The position numbers were made by a program, and so were the translations under genes. From CAKSQF01 sp964568425 (GTDB taxonomy: Bacteria; Bacillota; Clostridia; Oscillospirales; CAG-272), in NCBI GenBank assembly GCA_964568425.1, contig CAZMPO010000008.1, positions 4,566 through 68,565 of the forward strand: DNA of 64,000 nucleotides, given 5' to 3'. Position 1 is the first letter of the stretch. Each line of letters starts with the position of its first letter. The notes beneath the pieces are model-generated. The model made no database searches and was not told the origin of the DNA. It saw only the letters and a list, made by a program, of their open reading frames with translations. Positions 43,715 to 52,470 of the stretch are shown in pieces.

Positions 43715-44774
43715 TGTTTTTTAATTTTTCGGCACTGTCGGCAGTGATCAGTGCATCTATCATACCGCCGATATCACCATTCATGAAGCCGTCAAGCGAA
43801 TAAAGCGTCAGACCGATTCTGTGATCGGTCACGCGACTTTGCGGAAAGTTATATGTGCGTATCTTTTCCGATCTGTCGCCTGAGCCGACCTGCGATCTGC
43901 GCGTATCGGCTATCGAGCTTTCCTGCTCCTCTTTTTTTATCATATAGAGCTTGGCGCGGAGCATGTTTAATGCTTTTTCTTTATTCTGAAGCTGACTTCT
44001 TTCCTGTTGGCATTCAATCACTATACCGCTCGGTTTATGCGTAAGTCTTACAGCCGACTCGGTCTTATTTATATGCTGCCCGCCTGCGCCGCTCGATTTG
44101 CACGACTCGAATATGATATCCTCGGGATTTATCGAGACATCGACCTCCTCTGCCTCAGGAAGAACGGCGACAGTTACGGTTGATGTTTGTATCCTTCCCT
44201 GCGACTCGGTCACCGGTACGCGCTGAACGCGGTGCACACCGCTTTCGAATTTGAACCTCGAATACGCGCCGTCCCCCTTTACGGTAAATGCGATCTGTCT
44301 GTAACCGCCAAGTCCCGTCTCGTTTGTCGAAAAGACCTCGCAGGAAAATCCGTTTGCAGTCGAATACATCGAATACATTCGAAACAGATCGGACGCGAAA
44401 AGTGCCGCCTCCTCGCCGCCTGCTCCTGCCCTTATCTCGACAATAACATTCCTGTCATCGTTTGGGTCTCGCGGGATCAATAGGAACTTCAACCTTTCTT
44501 CAAGAGCCGCTTTGTTCTCGCGCGCTCGTTTCAGATCTTCCTTTATCATTTGGCGAAGCTCCTGATCGTTTTCTTCGTCAAGAAGCATTTCGTCGGCAGA
44601 TATCTCATCACTGCAAGAGATGTATTCGCGGTAGGCGGAGATCAAAGGCTCAAGACCCTTTTGCTCGCGAAGGAGCGATGTGTAAAGCTTGTGGTCGGTG
44701 ATTATTTCGGGCTGTACAAGTCTTTGGCACAGCTGATCATATTTGATCAGCGTCTCGTTTAATTTACTGAACAT
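43695..44774 (-). CDS. prfA: Peptide chain release factor 1
   Basis: RF1 ends translation at UAA and UAG. The 359-residue length is typical from ATG 44774. The peptidyl-hydrolysis motif is in SSGAGGQHINKTESAVRLTH, the VHRVQRVPVTESQGRIQTSTVTVAVLPE segment precedes it, and RSQVGSGDRSEKIRTYNFPQ matches RF1. A longer in-frame reading to 44855 overlaps obgE and is rejected. It starts 10 bases after the obgE stop, so the order is ligA-obgE-prfA-tsaC. Confidence 0.97.
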   Translation of the reverse strand: MFSKLNETLIKYDQLCQRLVQPEIITDHKLYTSLLREQKGLEPLISAYREYISCSDEISADEMLLDEENDQELRQMIKEDLKRARENKAALEERLKFLLIPRDPNDDRNVIVEIRAGAGGEEAALFASDLFRMYSMYSTANGFSCEVFSTNETGLGGYRQIAFTVKGDGAYSRFKFESGVHRVQRVPVTESQGRIQTSTVTVAVLPEAEEVDVSINPEDIIFESCKSSGAGGQHINKTESAVRLTHKPSGIVIECQQERSQLQNKEKALNMLRAKLYMIKKEEQESSIADTRRSQVGSGDRSEKIRTYNFPQSRVTDHRIGLTLYSLDGFMNGDIGGMIDALITADSAEKLKNNENRDF

Positions 44775-44784
44775 ATGCGCCTGA

Positions 44785-46065
44785 TCATTTAACGAAGTCG
44801 AACTCAAAGTCGTATATGCTGACACTATCTCCGTCAGAAACACCGGCAGCCTCAAGCTTTTCTATAACCGATGCCTGACGCAGAACACGCTGAAAATAAT
44901 TCATCGATTCTCTGTCATCAAAGTTGATCGAACCCATCAGATTATACAGCCACTCGCCCTCAACGATGTAAGTTCCGCTTGAATCGCGTGTTATCGTGAT
45001 CTCGTGACCGTCACCTGAATCCGTCATCGGCGTAGGTTCGACATATGTTGACTCGTAGACGGTGATTGGCGGGAGATCAGCGAGTTTTTTGTATGCAAGG
45101 TTGACAAGCTCTTTTATATTGTTTCCGGTTGCGGCAGATACATATATCAGATCGCATCCGGAGTCCGAGACATATTTTTCGAAATCGGCAAGATTTGTTC
45201 TGTCCTCAACCAGATCATGCTTGTTTGCAACGATCACCTGCGGTCTTGATGAAAGGTCAATGCTGTAATTCTCAAGCTCTCTGTTTATCGTCTTGATATC
45301 CTCGATCGGATCGCGCCCTTCACTTCCCGATACATCGACAACGTGGAGAAGCAGTCGACATCTGTCTACATGACGGAGAAAGCGATATCCGAGCCCTGCG
45401 CCATCTGATGCACCCTCTATCAGCCCGGGAATGTCAGCGGCAATAAAAGCTTTGTCCGAGCCGACCTCTACAACGCCTATGTTTGGCTCGAGAGTTGTAA
45501 AATGATAGTTTGCAATCTTGGGTCTTGCACCCGAGATCATTGACAGGATAGTCGATTTTCCAACATTCGGAAATCCGACAAGCCCGACATCGGCGATCAG
45601 CTTGAGCTCAAGCATGACCTCTTTTTCTTCGCCTCTGATGCCCGACTTTGCAAAACGGGGTATTTGTCTGGTCGGAGTGGCAAAATGTCTGTTTCCCCAT
45701 CCGCCCTTGCCGCCTCTGCAAATAACAAAATCGTCACAATCGGACATGTCTTTTATCACGGCACCCGACTGCGTATCCTTGATCACCGTTCCGGGAGGAA
45801 CGGGGAGGATGATGTCAGCTCCGTTCTTTCCGTGGAATTTGTCATTTTTTCCGTCGCCACCGTTCTCGGCGGCGAATTTTCGGCGATATTTGTAATATGT
45901 CAGCGTGTTTGCGCCGGGATCGATGCGGAAGATTATATTTCCGCCCTTGCCGCCGTCACCGCCGTCCGGTCCGCCGTGAGACACATATTTTTCGCGGTGG
46001 AAGGATACGCAGCCGTTTCCTCCGTTACCTGCTTTTAAGTTTATAACAACATTGTCAAATAGCAT
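44785..46065 (-). CDS. obgE: GTPase ObgE/CgtA
   Basis: Obg is an essential ribosome-associated GTPase active in 50S maturation and stress signalling. The 426-residue protein has the glycine-rich Obg fold (1-158, GNGGNGCVSFHREKYV and GGPDGGDGGKGG), the GTPase domain (about 159-335: G1 GFPNVGKST, G2/G3 ADIPGLIEGA, G4 NKHD) and the Gram-positive OCT domain (about 350-426, GEWLYNLMGSINFDDRESM). It begins 2 bases after the ligA stop. It may carry sporulation or stress functions as in Bacillus. Confidence 0.97.
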   Translation of the reverse strand: MLFDNVVINLKAGNGGNGCVSFHREKYVSHGGPDGGDGGKGGNIIFRIDPGANTLTYYKYRRKFAAENGGDGKNDKFHGKNGADIILPVPPGTVIKDTQSGAVIKDMSDCDDFVICRGGKGGWGNRHFATPTRQIPRFAKSGIRGEEKEVMLELKLIADVGLVGFPNVGKSTILSMISGARPKIANYHFTTLEPNIGVVEVGSDKAFIAADIPGLIEGASDGAGLGYRFLRHVDRCRLLLHVVDVSGSEGRDPIEDIKTINRELENYSIDLSSRPQVIVANKHDLVEDRTNLADFEKYVSDSGCDLIYVSAATGNNIKELVNLAYKKLADLPPITVYESTYVEPTPMTDSGDGHEITITRDSSGTYIVEGEWLYNLMGSINFDDRESMNYFQRVLRQASVIEKLEAAGVSDGDSVSIYDFEFDFVK

Positions 46066-46067
46066 AT

Positions 46068-48041
46068 TTATTTCACCAATTCAAGAAACTCAGCCTGATC
46101 GATAATGCGAACACCGAGTCCCTGAGCCTTTGTAAGCTTACTGCCCGCATCCGACCCGGCTATCACATAGGAGGTCTTTTTCGAGACCGAGGATGACACC
46201 TTGCCTCCGTGAGCTTTGATCATCTCCTCGGCTTCATTTCTCGTCATAGACGGCAGAGTCCCGGTCAGGACGAATGTCAACCCTTCAAATCTGTTATCAG
46301 AGAGCTTATCCGCTTTGTGAGCGGTAACAACTCCCGCCGACTTCAACCTGTCAACGATCTGTCTTGTTGACGGATGCGAGAAGAATTCAACTATATTTTG
46401 CGCCGTAACAGCACCGATATCGTCAAGTCTTGACAGACTCTCAACTGTTGTGTCAAAATAATCTTCAATATCGCAAAACTCGCCTGCCAGTGTTTCGGCT
46501 GCTTTTTCACCGACCTGACGTATGCCAAGCGCATACAAAAGCCTTGCGAGTCCGCGCGTCTTTGACGCCTCTATTGCCGCTATCAAGTTATCCGCGCTCT
46601 TTTTGCCCATTCTGTCAAGCTCCGCAATGTCGGACGCGTTTAGATAATAGAGATCGACAACATTATGCACAAGACCTTTCTCGCGCATACTTTTAAGAAG
46701 TGCCGGACCGAGACCGTCGATATCCATAGCATCCTTTGAGGCAAAATGAATAAGATTGCGAAGGAGCTGTGCGGGACAGTCGGCATTTGTGCATCTGACC
46801 GCCGATTCATCGTCCCTGATCGTCGGTGCTCCGCACGACGGGCAAAAGCTCGGCATTACATATTCTTTTTCACCGCCGTTTCTCCGACTTTTATCGGATG
46901 AAACGATCTCGGGAATAATGTCACCCGCTTTTTGAACGATAACAGTGTCACCGATGCGGATGTCTCTGTCGTGGATGAAATCGATATTATGAAGCGTCGC
47001 GCGACTGACGGTCGACCCTGCAAGTCTTACGGGTTCAAGCTCGGCTGTTGGCGTAAGCACACCTGTTCTTCCAACCTGAATCGTAATATCGACAAGCTTT
47101 GTCCTCTTTTGCTCCGGAGGAAATTTATAGGCAACAGCCCACTTCGGCGTCGATGTTCCCTCGCCTATCTCCAATCTTTTTGGCAAAGAATTGACTTTAA
47201 TGACCACACCGTCAATGTCATAAGAAAGGCTGTCGCGCATTCTGCCGATCTCCTCGATGCACTCGATTATCTCGTCGGCATCGGACGCTTTTTTGTAATA
47301 AGGAATAACATGAAAACCAAGACTCTTCAAAAAATCAAGACTTTCTATGTGTGTGTCAAAGATCTTGTCGGAAAGCTGCATGTTAAAAATGAAAATGTCA
47401 AGCTTTCTTGCCGCCGCGATCTTGGAATCGAGCTGTCTCAGCGACCCTGCCGCGGCGTTTCGCGGATTTGCAAAAAGTGACTGTTCGGCCGCCTCGCGTT
47501 CAGCGTTGAGCGAGGCAAAGACCGATCGAGGCATGAATACCTCGCCGCGCACCTCAAGTGTTCCCTCGTAATCAATTTTCAAAGGGAGTGCCGAGATGGT
47601 TCTCAGATTCTCGGTCACATTTTCGCCGACATAACCATCTCCGCGTGTCGCACCGTATACAAGCTCGCCGTTTTCGTAATGGACCGCGCACGAGAGACCG
47701 TCGATCTTGCATTCGACCGAATAATCGATCTGTCCGTATGCTTCGCTTAAAGACCTGCAAAAAGCACGAAGCTCATCATAAGAAAAAACATCGGTCAAGC
47801 TTTTAAGCGGCAGGGTGTGCTCGATCTTTTCGAATTTGTCGAGCGCCTTTCCGCCGACTCGAACCGTCGGTGAGTTCGGGTCGTAATATTCGGGGTTGTC
47901 CGCCTCAAGTGCCTTAAGTTCGTAAAAGAGCTTGTCATACTCAAAATCGGATATCTCGGGGGCGTCGTCAACATAGTATTTCTTCGAATAGTGAGCAATC
48001 ATCTTCCTGAGATAATCAATTCTTTTCTTCGTATCACTCAT
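46068..48041 (-). CDS. ligA: NAD-dependent DNA ligase
   Basis: LigA seals nicks in replication and repair with NAD. The 657-residue protein has an Ia domain (1-65), the adenylation domain with active lysine in VECKIDGLSC (K112), the OB domain, a four-Cys zinc finger (CPSCG...C...CPAQ), helix-hairpin-helix repeats (IDGLGPALLKSM, LYALGIRQVGEKAAETLAGEF) and a C-terminal BRCT domain (about 580-655). CAGGAGAC precedes ATG 48041, and a promoter lies at 48089-48117. It heads the ligA-obgE-prfA-tsaC-parC-like group. Confidence 0.98.
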   Translation of the reverse strand: MSDTKKRIDYLRKMIAHYSKKYYVDDAPEISDFEYDKLFYELKALEADNPEYYDPNSPTVRVGGKALDKFEKIEHTLPLKSLTDVFSYDELRAFCRSLSEAYGQIDYSVECKIDGLSCAVHYENGELVYGATRGDGYVGENVTENLRTISALPLKIDYEGTLEVRGEVFMPRSVFASLNAEREAAEQSLFANPRNAAAGSLRQLDSKIAAARKLDIFIFNMQLSDKIFDTHIESLDFLKSLGFHVIPYYKKASDADEIIECIEEIGRMRDSLSYDIDGVVIKVNSLPKRLEIGEGTSTPKWAVAYKFPPEQKRTKLVDITIQVGRTGVLTPTAELEPVRLAGSTVSRATLHNIDFIHDRDIRIGDTVIVQKAGDIIPEIVSSDKSRRNGGEKEYVMPSFCPSCGAPTIRDDESAVRCTNADCPAQLLRNLIHFASKDAMDIDGLGPALLKSMREKGLVHNVVDLYYLNASDIAELDRMGKKSADNLIAAIEASKTRGLARLLYALGIRQVGEKAAETLAGEFCDIEDYFDTTVESLSRLDDIGAVTAQNIVEFFSHPSTRQIVDRLKSAGVVTAHKADKLSDNRFEGLTFVLTGTLPSMTRNEAEEMIKAHGGKVSSSVSKKTSYVIAGSDAGSKLTKAQGLGVRIIDQAEFLELVK

Positions 48042-48088
48042 ATCCTAGTCTCCTGTGTTTCGCGAACCTATTATGCAACCCACTTTAA

Positions 48089-48117
48089 ATTATATCACAC
48101 TTTGAATGCAAATTCAA
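48089..48117 (-). promoter_or_regulatory. Sigma-A promoter for ligA operon
   Basis: Reverse strand TTGAAT (48117-48112), a 17-base spacer and TATAAT (48094-48089). Confidence 0.75.
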
Positions 48118-48181
48118 GGGTATTACCGAAAGTTTTCACTATGTTAATACTTTTAGGCAAAATTTAACAAATGTATCCTTA

Positions 48182-48250
48182 ACAAAAGGCAGACACCTTT
48201 CGAAACAGCTGTCGATTAGGGTTATTCTGTCGAAAGATGTCTGCTTTTGT
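48182..48250 (-). terminator. Long hairpin terminator after the Cys-cluster protein gene
   Basis: Two arms of about 20 bases (48182-48203 and 48230-48250) pair with one G-T or mismatch and one bulge, ending in a T-run on the reverse strand. It starts 17 bases after the stop of the upstream gene. Confidence 0.75.
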
Positions 48251-48266
48251 CATTGTTTCTTAGAGA

Positions 48267-49085
48267 TCAACAGTTGCCGAGATCGCGTGAGGGCGGCGAA
48301 AACTCGTTTACGGGAAAACTCATTTTCGCAAAAAGCTTGCACGGATCGTCTTCTTCAGCCGCTTGGCAAACTTTATCGGGCACCGAATATTCGGATGCCG
48401 AGATGATGAACTGCGACGGACGCTCGATCCTGACGACCGAGAAGAAACCGAGCGAAACATAGAGACCGCGATTACCCATCGACGGGTCGCAGAGGTTGCC
48501 GTTTATATAATTCAGAACGGCGGTCGGTACCTCATCAACACCGCAACAAGAGCATCTGCATCCGCCGCAGCCCTTTTCGATCACCTTGACCGACAGGGCG
48601 ATCGGATCGACGACCTCGACAACGACAGATGGTTTGTTGCTCGAAACTGTCTCTCCGCCGCTTCCCCATGTGCAAAATTCGTTTTGCATACGCGAGCTTC
48701 TGAATATGTTTACATTTCCTTCGCTTCCGTAAAGGACGACCTTCTTTTCGGTAACGGCTATGCCGTCAATTTCCTGCGACCTTCCGGGCGCGACACATGC
48801 CTCGAGAGTGATCTTTGTGAAAAATCTGATCGATATCTGATAAAATCCTTTATTGAATTTGACAGGATCGACTACGATGTCCGACCAAACGACCTTTGTT
48901 GACACAACACGGATCGAGCCGCATTTTTCGAGCACTTCTTGACCGCACTCGGTCAGCATCACCTTAACATCCTCGAAGCAGTCTTTATCTTTACAGCTGT
49001 CGAGAATCCGGTTCGTATCTATAATGACACTTTCCTTGCGAGCAAAATTGCCCATGTCCCGAGAGCTTAACTTGTTCTCCGACAT
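48267..49085 (-). CDS. Conserved-looking clostridial protein with a Cys cluster
   Basis: A 272-residue soluble-looking protein, function not recognised. The first half has a VIIDTNRILDSCKDKDCFEDV opening and long beta-strand stretches (GFYQISIRFFTKITLEACVAP, VTEKKVVLYGSEGNVNIF). In the middle a dense Cys cluster, KGCGGCRCSCCG (Cys 173, 176, 178, 180, 181), could bind metal or form disulfides. A spore-coat or stress role is conceivable but unsupported by motif. The gene is monocistronic: it has an operator-like repeat upstream and its own terminator. AACGGAGGATATA precedes ATG 49085. Confidence 0.8.
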   Translation of the reverse strand: MSENKLSSRDMGNFARKESVIIDTNRILDSCKDKDCFEDVKVMLTECGQEVLEKCGSIRVVSTKVVWSDIVVDPVKFNKGFYQISIRFFTKITLEACVAPGRSQEIDGIAVTEKKVVLYGSEGNVNIFRSSRMQNEFCTWGSGGETVSSNKPSVVVEVVDPIALSVKVIEKGCGGCRCSCCGVDEVPTAVLNYINGNLCDPSMGNRGLYVSLGFFSVVRIERPSQFIISASEYSVPDKVCQAAEEDDPCKLFAKMSFPVNEFSPPSRDLGNC

Positions 49086-49108
49086 TGGATATATCCTCCG
49101 TTTTGAAA

Positions 49109-49135
49109 TAAGACTTACAATGTGCTGAAGTCTTA
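49109..49135. repeat. 8-bp operator-like inverted repeat upstream of the Cys-cluster gene
   Basis: TAAGACTT (49109-49116) and AAGTCTTA (49128-49135) with an 11-base spacer, 24 bases ahead of the start at 49085. The spacing suits a dimeric repressor or activator. Confidence 0.5.
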
Positions 49136-49174
49136 CTGCATTTTATGTAAAACGGATGTTATTTGCCACAGAAA

Positions 49175-49200
49175 ACACCCGCGCAACAAGGCGCGGGTGT
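49175..49200 (-). terminator. Terminator after the small P-loop gene
   Basis: ACACCCGCGC (49175-49184) and its complement (49191-49200) form a 10-base GC-rich stem with a 6-base loop; on the reverse strand it ends in a short T-run. Confidence 0.85.
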
Positions 49201-49235
49201 CAAAATCGATCATATTATTGAAGATCAATCAAAAA

Positions 49236-49658
49236 TCAAGCAATGGTCGTGTTGCATGCGTTGACAGTCTCGTCAAGAAGATTGCCGACCTCTGTCGAAA
49301 TGGTAAATGTAAAGTTGATGTTGTTGTTAAGACCGAGCGCATTGATCTTCTTAATGAAGGCATCAAGCTCTGCCATATCTCTTCCGCCGATTCTGAGAGT
49401 CGAGTCGACGAATATGTCGGTTATGTCGTAGTTGGAGGCAATAAGTCCGCAAATGAACGCGTAGAAAGTCTCATACGAGTTGACATCGTACTCGTCAATA
49501 TCGATAAGACGAACCTTGCTCGAAACGAGAAATTGCGAAACAGAAACCTTCTCGACACAAATGACGCTTCCCTTTGAAACTTCAACAGCGGCATTTACTC
49601 TGTCGATAAGCATGGATGTTTTGTTGTGGCCTTTCGGTCCTACGATAATATTTGTCAT
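49236..49658 (-). CDS. Small P-loop-like protein of unknown function
   Basis: A 140-residue single-domain protein. It begins with a Walker A-like GPKGHNKT (residues 7-14) directly after a short beta strand, and a Walker B-like strand ITDIFVDS lies near residue 83. The rest alternates strands and helices, ending INFTFTISTE. It is too short for a full ABC or AAA domain, so it may be a compact regulatory or nucleotide-sensing protein, or a degenerate P-loop protein. GAAGGAG precedes ATG 49658, with a clear promoter at 49701-49729 and a terminator after it, so it is a monocistronic, apparently well-expressed gene. Confidence 0.8.
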   Translation of the reverse strand: MTNIIVGPKGHNKTSMLIDRVNAAVEVSKGSVICVEKVSVSQFLVSSKVRLIDIDEYDVNSYETFYAFICGLIASNYDITDIFVDSTLRIGGRDMAELDAFIKKINALGLNNNINFTFTISTEVGNLLDETVNACNTTIA

Positions 49659-49700
49659 AGAAACATCTCCTTCGGGTTAGACCCTTTTAGTGTTAGTTAC

Positions 49701-49729
49701 ATTATACATTGTTTTTTTCAGTATTTCAA
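49701..49729 (-). promoter_or_regulatory. Sigma-A promoter for the small P-loop gene
   Basis: Reverse strand TTGAAA (49729-49724), a 17-base spacer and TATAAT (49706-49701). Confidence 0.8.
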
Positions 49730-49757
49730 GAGGTTTTTATCAATTCTCACAAATTGT

Positions 49758-51092
49758 TTACATTTTAGCGAGAAGAGTTTCGCGAAGATCCTCATAACCG
49801 GGCTTGCCGAGGAGTGCGAACATGTTTTTCTTGTATTCCTCAACACCGGGCTGGTTGAAGGGATTGACCTCGAGCATATATCCCGAGATACCGCACGCAA
49901 GCTCGAAGAAATACACAAGATATCCGAACTCATACGCGCCGCGCTTTTCAAGCTCAAGGACGATGTTTGGTGTGCCGCCGTCGGTGTGCGCGATGGCAGT
50001 TCCGGTAAACGCGGTACGGCTTACATAGTGCATATCCTTGCCTGCGATGAAGTTCAGACCGTCAGAATTTGTTTCGTCAAAGGGAATGACCATCTCGTTT
50101 GACGAATTGACAAGGTCGATCACCGTTTCGAACATGATGCGGCTTCCCTGCTGTATAAACTGACCCATCGAGTGAAGATCGGTAGTAAACGATACGGACG
50201 CCGGGAAAATACCCTTATTGTCCTTTCCTTCCGACTCGCCGTAGAGCTGTTTCCACCACTCTGCCGTCATGCCGAGAGAGGACTCGTAGGATGCGAGGAT
50301 CTCGACCGATTTGCCTTTGCGGTAAAGGATGTTACGGAGAGCGGCATACTTATAGCAATCGTTCTCGGAGAGATCGACAGATGTATATGCAGACCTTGCG
50401 TCAGCCGCACCTTTCATCATGTCGTCGATATCGATACCCGCAACTGCGATAGGCAAAAGTCCGACAGGAGTGAGGACAGAATATCTGCCGCCGACATCAT
50501 CGGGAACGACAAAGGTCTCATAGCCGCGTGCATCAGAGAGCTCCTTGAGCTTTCCGCGGCACTTGTCGGTCGTTACGAAAATTCTGTTCTTTGCCTCATC
50601 CGCGCCATATTTTTTCTCAAGGTACTCGCGGAATATTCTGAAGGCGATCGCTGGCTCGGTCGTTGTTCCCGATTTCGAGATAACGTTTATGCAAACATCG
50701 CGTCCCTCGCAGATCGAGAGAAGCTCTGCCATGTTGGATGCGGAAATATCGTTACCCGAGAAATAGATGTCGGGTGTGTCTTTTTTCAGATCATTGTATT
50801 TCGCACTCTTGCAAAATTCGATTGCGGCACGCGCACCGAGATAAGATCCGCCGATGCCGATAACGATGAAAACATCGCACATCTTCTTGATCCTTTCGGC
50901 GGCTGCCTTTATGCGCTCTGCCTCTTCCTTGTCGTAGTTTACGGGAAGGTCGACCCATCCGAGAAAATCATTGCCTTCGCCACTGCCGGATCTGAGTGTC
51001 TCATGGGCGCGACGAACATCGGGAGCAATGCTTTCAAGCTCCTCGGGTGTGATAAAGTTTGACAGATACTTGTCATTTAGTTTGATTGTCAT
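49758..51092 (-). CDS. pgi: Glucose-6-phosphate isomerase
   Basis: Pgi interconverts glucose 6-phosphate and fructose 6-phosphate. The 444-residue protein has the family N-terminus, the sugar-phosphate loop VIGIGGSYLGARAAIEF, VISKSGTTTEPAIAFR (phosphate-binding Ser/Thr), DVGGRYSVLTPVGLLP, and the C-terminal active-site region EVNPFNQPGVEEYKKNMF. It is the short Gram-positive form. GGAGG precedes ATG 51092 and a promoter lies at 51130-51158. With pfk (22661) and fba (35878) it gives three upper-glycolysis steps in this window, all separately located. Confidence 0.97.
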   Translation of the reverse strand: MTIKLNDKYLSNFITPEELESIAPDVRRAHETLRSGSGEGNDFLGWVDLPVNYDKEEAERIKAAAERIKKMCDVFIVIGIGGSYLGARAAIEFCKSAKYNDLKKDTPDIYFSGNDISASNMAELLSICEGRDVCINVISKSGTTTEPAIAFRIFREYLEKKYGADEAKNRIFVTTDKCRGKLKELSDARGYETFVVPDDVGGRYSVLTPVGLLPIAVAGIDIDDMMKGAADARSAYTSVDLSENDCYKYAALRNILYRKGKSVEILASYESSLGMTAEWWKQLYGESEGKDNKGIFPASVSFTTDLHSMGQFIQQGSRIMFETVIDLVNSSNEMVIPFDETNSDGLNFIAGKDMHYVSRTAFTGTAIAHTDGGTPNIVLELEKRGAYEFGYLVYFFELACGISGYMLEVNPFNQPGVEEYKKNMFALLGKPGYEDLRETLLAKM

Positions 51093-51129
51093 TTTTTGTA
51101 AATCCTCCGCTTTTTATAAGCTCGTCTTT

Positions 51130-51158
51130 ATTGTACACCATTTTTCGAATTATTTCAA
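51130..51158 (-). promoter_or_regulatory. Sigma-A promoter for pgi
   Basis: Reverse strand TTGAAA (51158-51153), a 17-base spacer and TACAAT (51135-51130). Confidence 0.75.
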
Positions 51159-51167
51159 GTCCTTTTG

Positions 51168-52310
51168 CTAAATTAACAGATATTTTTTCAGTAATTTTAC
51201 AAATACGTCGGTAAAAGTTATTTCCGCAATGTCTTCAAGAGCAAAGATATCCCTCGTTTCGATGATATTTCCTGCCATTTTGTATTCGATCGTCCCGACG
51301 ATATCGCCGCGCTTGATCGGTGCGCTGACATGATCGGGCAGTGTAGCAAAAATTTCGATATTCTTGTCGCTCCCCTTTTCAACGATCGTTTTAAGCGGTG
51401 TGTAGCCTATCTTAACTCTGTCACACCGACCGCGTTTTACGGCGAGATCACCGTCCGACTCCGTTTTGTCCTCGTAATACGCATATGACGCAAAGCCAAA
51501 GTCAAGAAGACTCTTTGCAATCGAGTTTCTTATGTCGCGTGTCTTTGCGCCCATGACGACCGCGATAAGCTGGAGTCCGTCCCGTTTGGCACTTGCGCTC
51601 ATGCAGTATCCCGCCTTCGACGTTGACCCGGTTTTCAGACCGTTACAGCCTTTGTAAAATCGAACGAGACGATTAGTGTTTGTCAATGTAAATTTACCAT
51701 CACGGAGCGTATCCTGCCAAACGGTCGTGTATTTTAATATAGTTTCGTGTTTTATCAGTTCGGCAGACATGATAGCTATGTCGCGTGCCGATGTGAGGTG
51801 AACATTCGTTGTATCATCAAGACCGTTTGTGTTCTCAAAATTAGTGTTGTTCATCCCAAGCTCTCTTGCTCGCTCATTCATTTTGGCAACAAATTCAGCC
51901 TCGCTTCCGCAAACATGTTCGGCAAGAGCAAGAGCGGCATCGTTTGCGGATGCTATTATGACCGCTTTTATCATTTCCTCGACCGTCATGCACTCGCCGA
52001 CCTCGAGATAAATTTGTGATCCGCCCATTGACGCCGCATTTTGGCTAACCGTGACATCATCGGACAGTGATATTTTTCCCGAGTCGATCGCCTCCATAAC
52101 GAGAAGAAGGGTCATGACCTTTGTGACCGATGCGGGCGGCAGAGGCTCATCCGCGTTCATTTCATACAGCACCGCACCCGTTGCCGCCTCGACAAGTATC
52201 ATGCTTTTGGTATCACCGAACGATCTCTCGGGCAGGTCGTTTTTTGTCGGGAGAAACCCTGAAAATCCGACAGTAACACATAATATAACAGAAAGAAATT
52301 TTGCAAACAT
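51168..52310 (-). CDS. dacF: D-alanyl-D-alanine carboxypeptidase (DacF/PBP5 type, S11)
   Basis: A low-molecular-weight penicillin-binding protein that removes terminal D-Ala from peptidoglycan. The 380-residue protein has a signal peptide (MFAKFLSVILCVTVGFSG), the S11 motifs SVTK (nucleophile Ser), SAND (SxN) and KTG in GCNGLKTGSTSKAG, followed by a DacF-like C-terminal beta domain (about 275-345). A hydrophobic amphipathic tail (FVKLLKKYLLI) probably anchors it to the membrane. ATG 52310 is used because GAGGTG lies just upstream; the GTG at 52316 overlaps that site. DacF-type in Bacillus works in forespore cortex, but the exact role here is open. Confidence 0.95.
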   Translation of the reverse strand: MFAKFLSVILCVTVGFSGFLPTKNDLPERSFGDTKSMILVEAATGAVLYEMNADEPLPPASVTKVMTLLLVMEAIDSGKISLSDDVTVSQNAASMGGSQIYLEVGECMTVEEMIKAVIIASANDAALALAEHVCGSEAEFVAKMNERARELGMNNTNFENTNGLDDTTNVHLTSARDIAIMSAELIKHETILKYTTVWQDTLRDGKFTLTNTNRLVRFYKGCNGLKTGSTSKAGYCMSASAKRDGLQLIAVVMGAKTRDIRNSIAKSLLDFGFASYAYYEDKTESDGDLAVKRGRCDRVKIGYTPLKTIVEKGSDKNIEIFATLPDHVSAPIKRGDIVGTIEYKMAGNIIETRDIFALEDIAEITFTDVFVKLLKKYLLI

Positions 52311-52408
52311 AAACACACCTCACCGTTGTCTGACATTAACACAAATTATTCAAAGAGCACGATTTTTATGCATTTTGACAATGATTGAAGACAATTTCGA
52401 AAAAACTA

Positions 52409-52437
52409 TTGAAAAGCACTTGAAAATATGGTATAAT
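52409..52437 (+). promoter_or_regulatory. Sigma-A promoter for the TldD/TldE pair
   Basis: TTGAAA at 52409-52414, a 17-base spacer and TATAAT at 52432-52437, 33 bases upstream of the first start codon. Confidence 0.8.
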
Positions 52438-52470
52438 CGCATTGAAAAGAAAAAATGGGAGGTAAGAAAA

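Noticed and set aside
52051..52470. N-terminal extension of TldD
   Set aside because: It crosses the tldD promoter and the divergent dacF gene; ATG 52471 has GGGAGG upstream.
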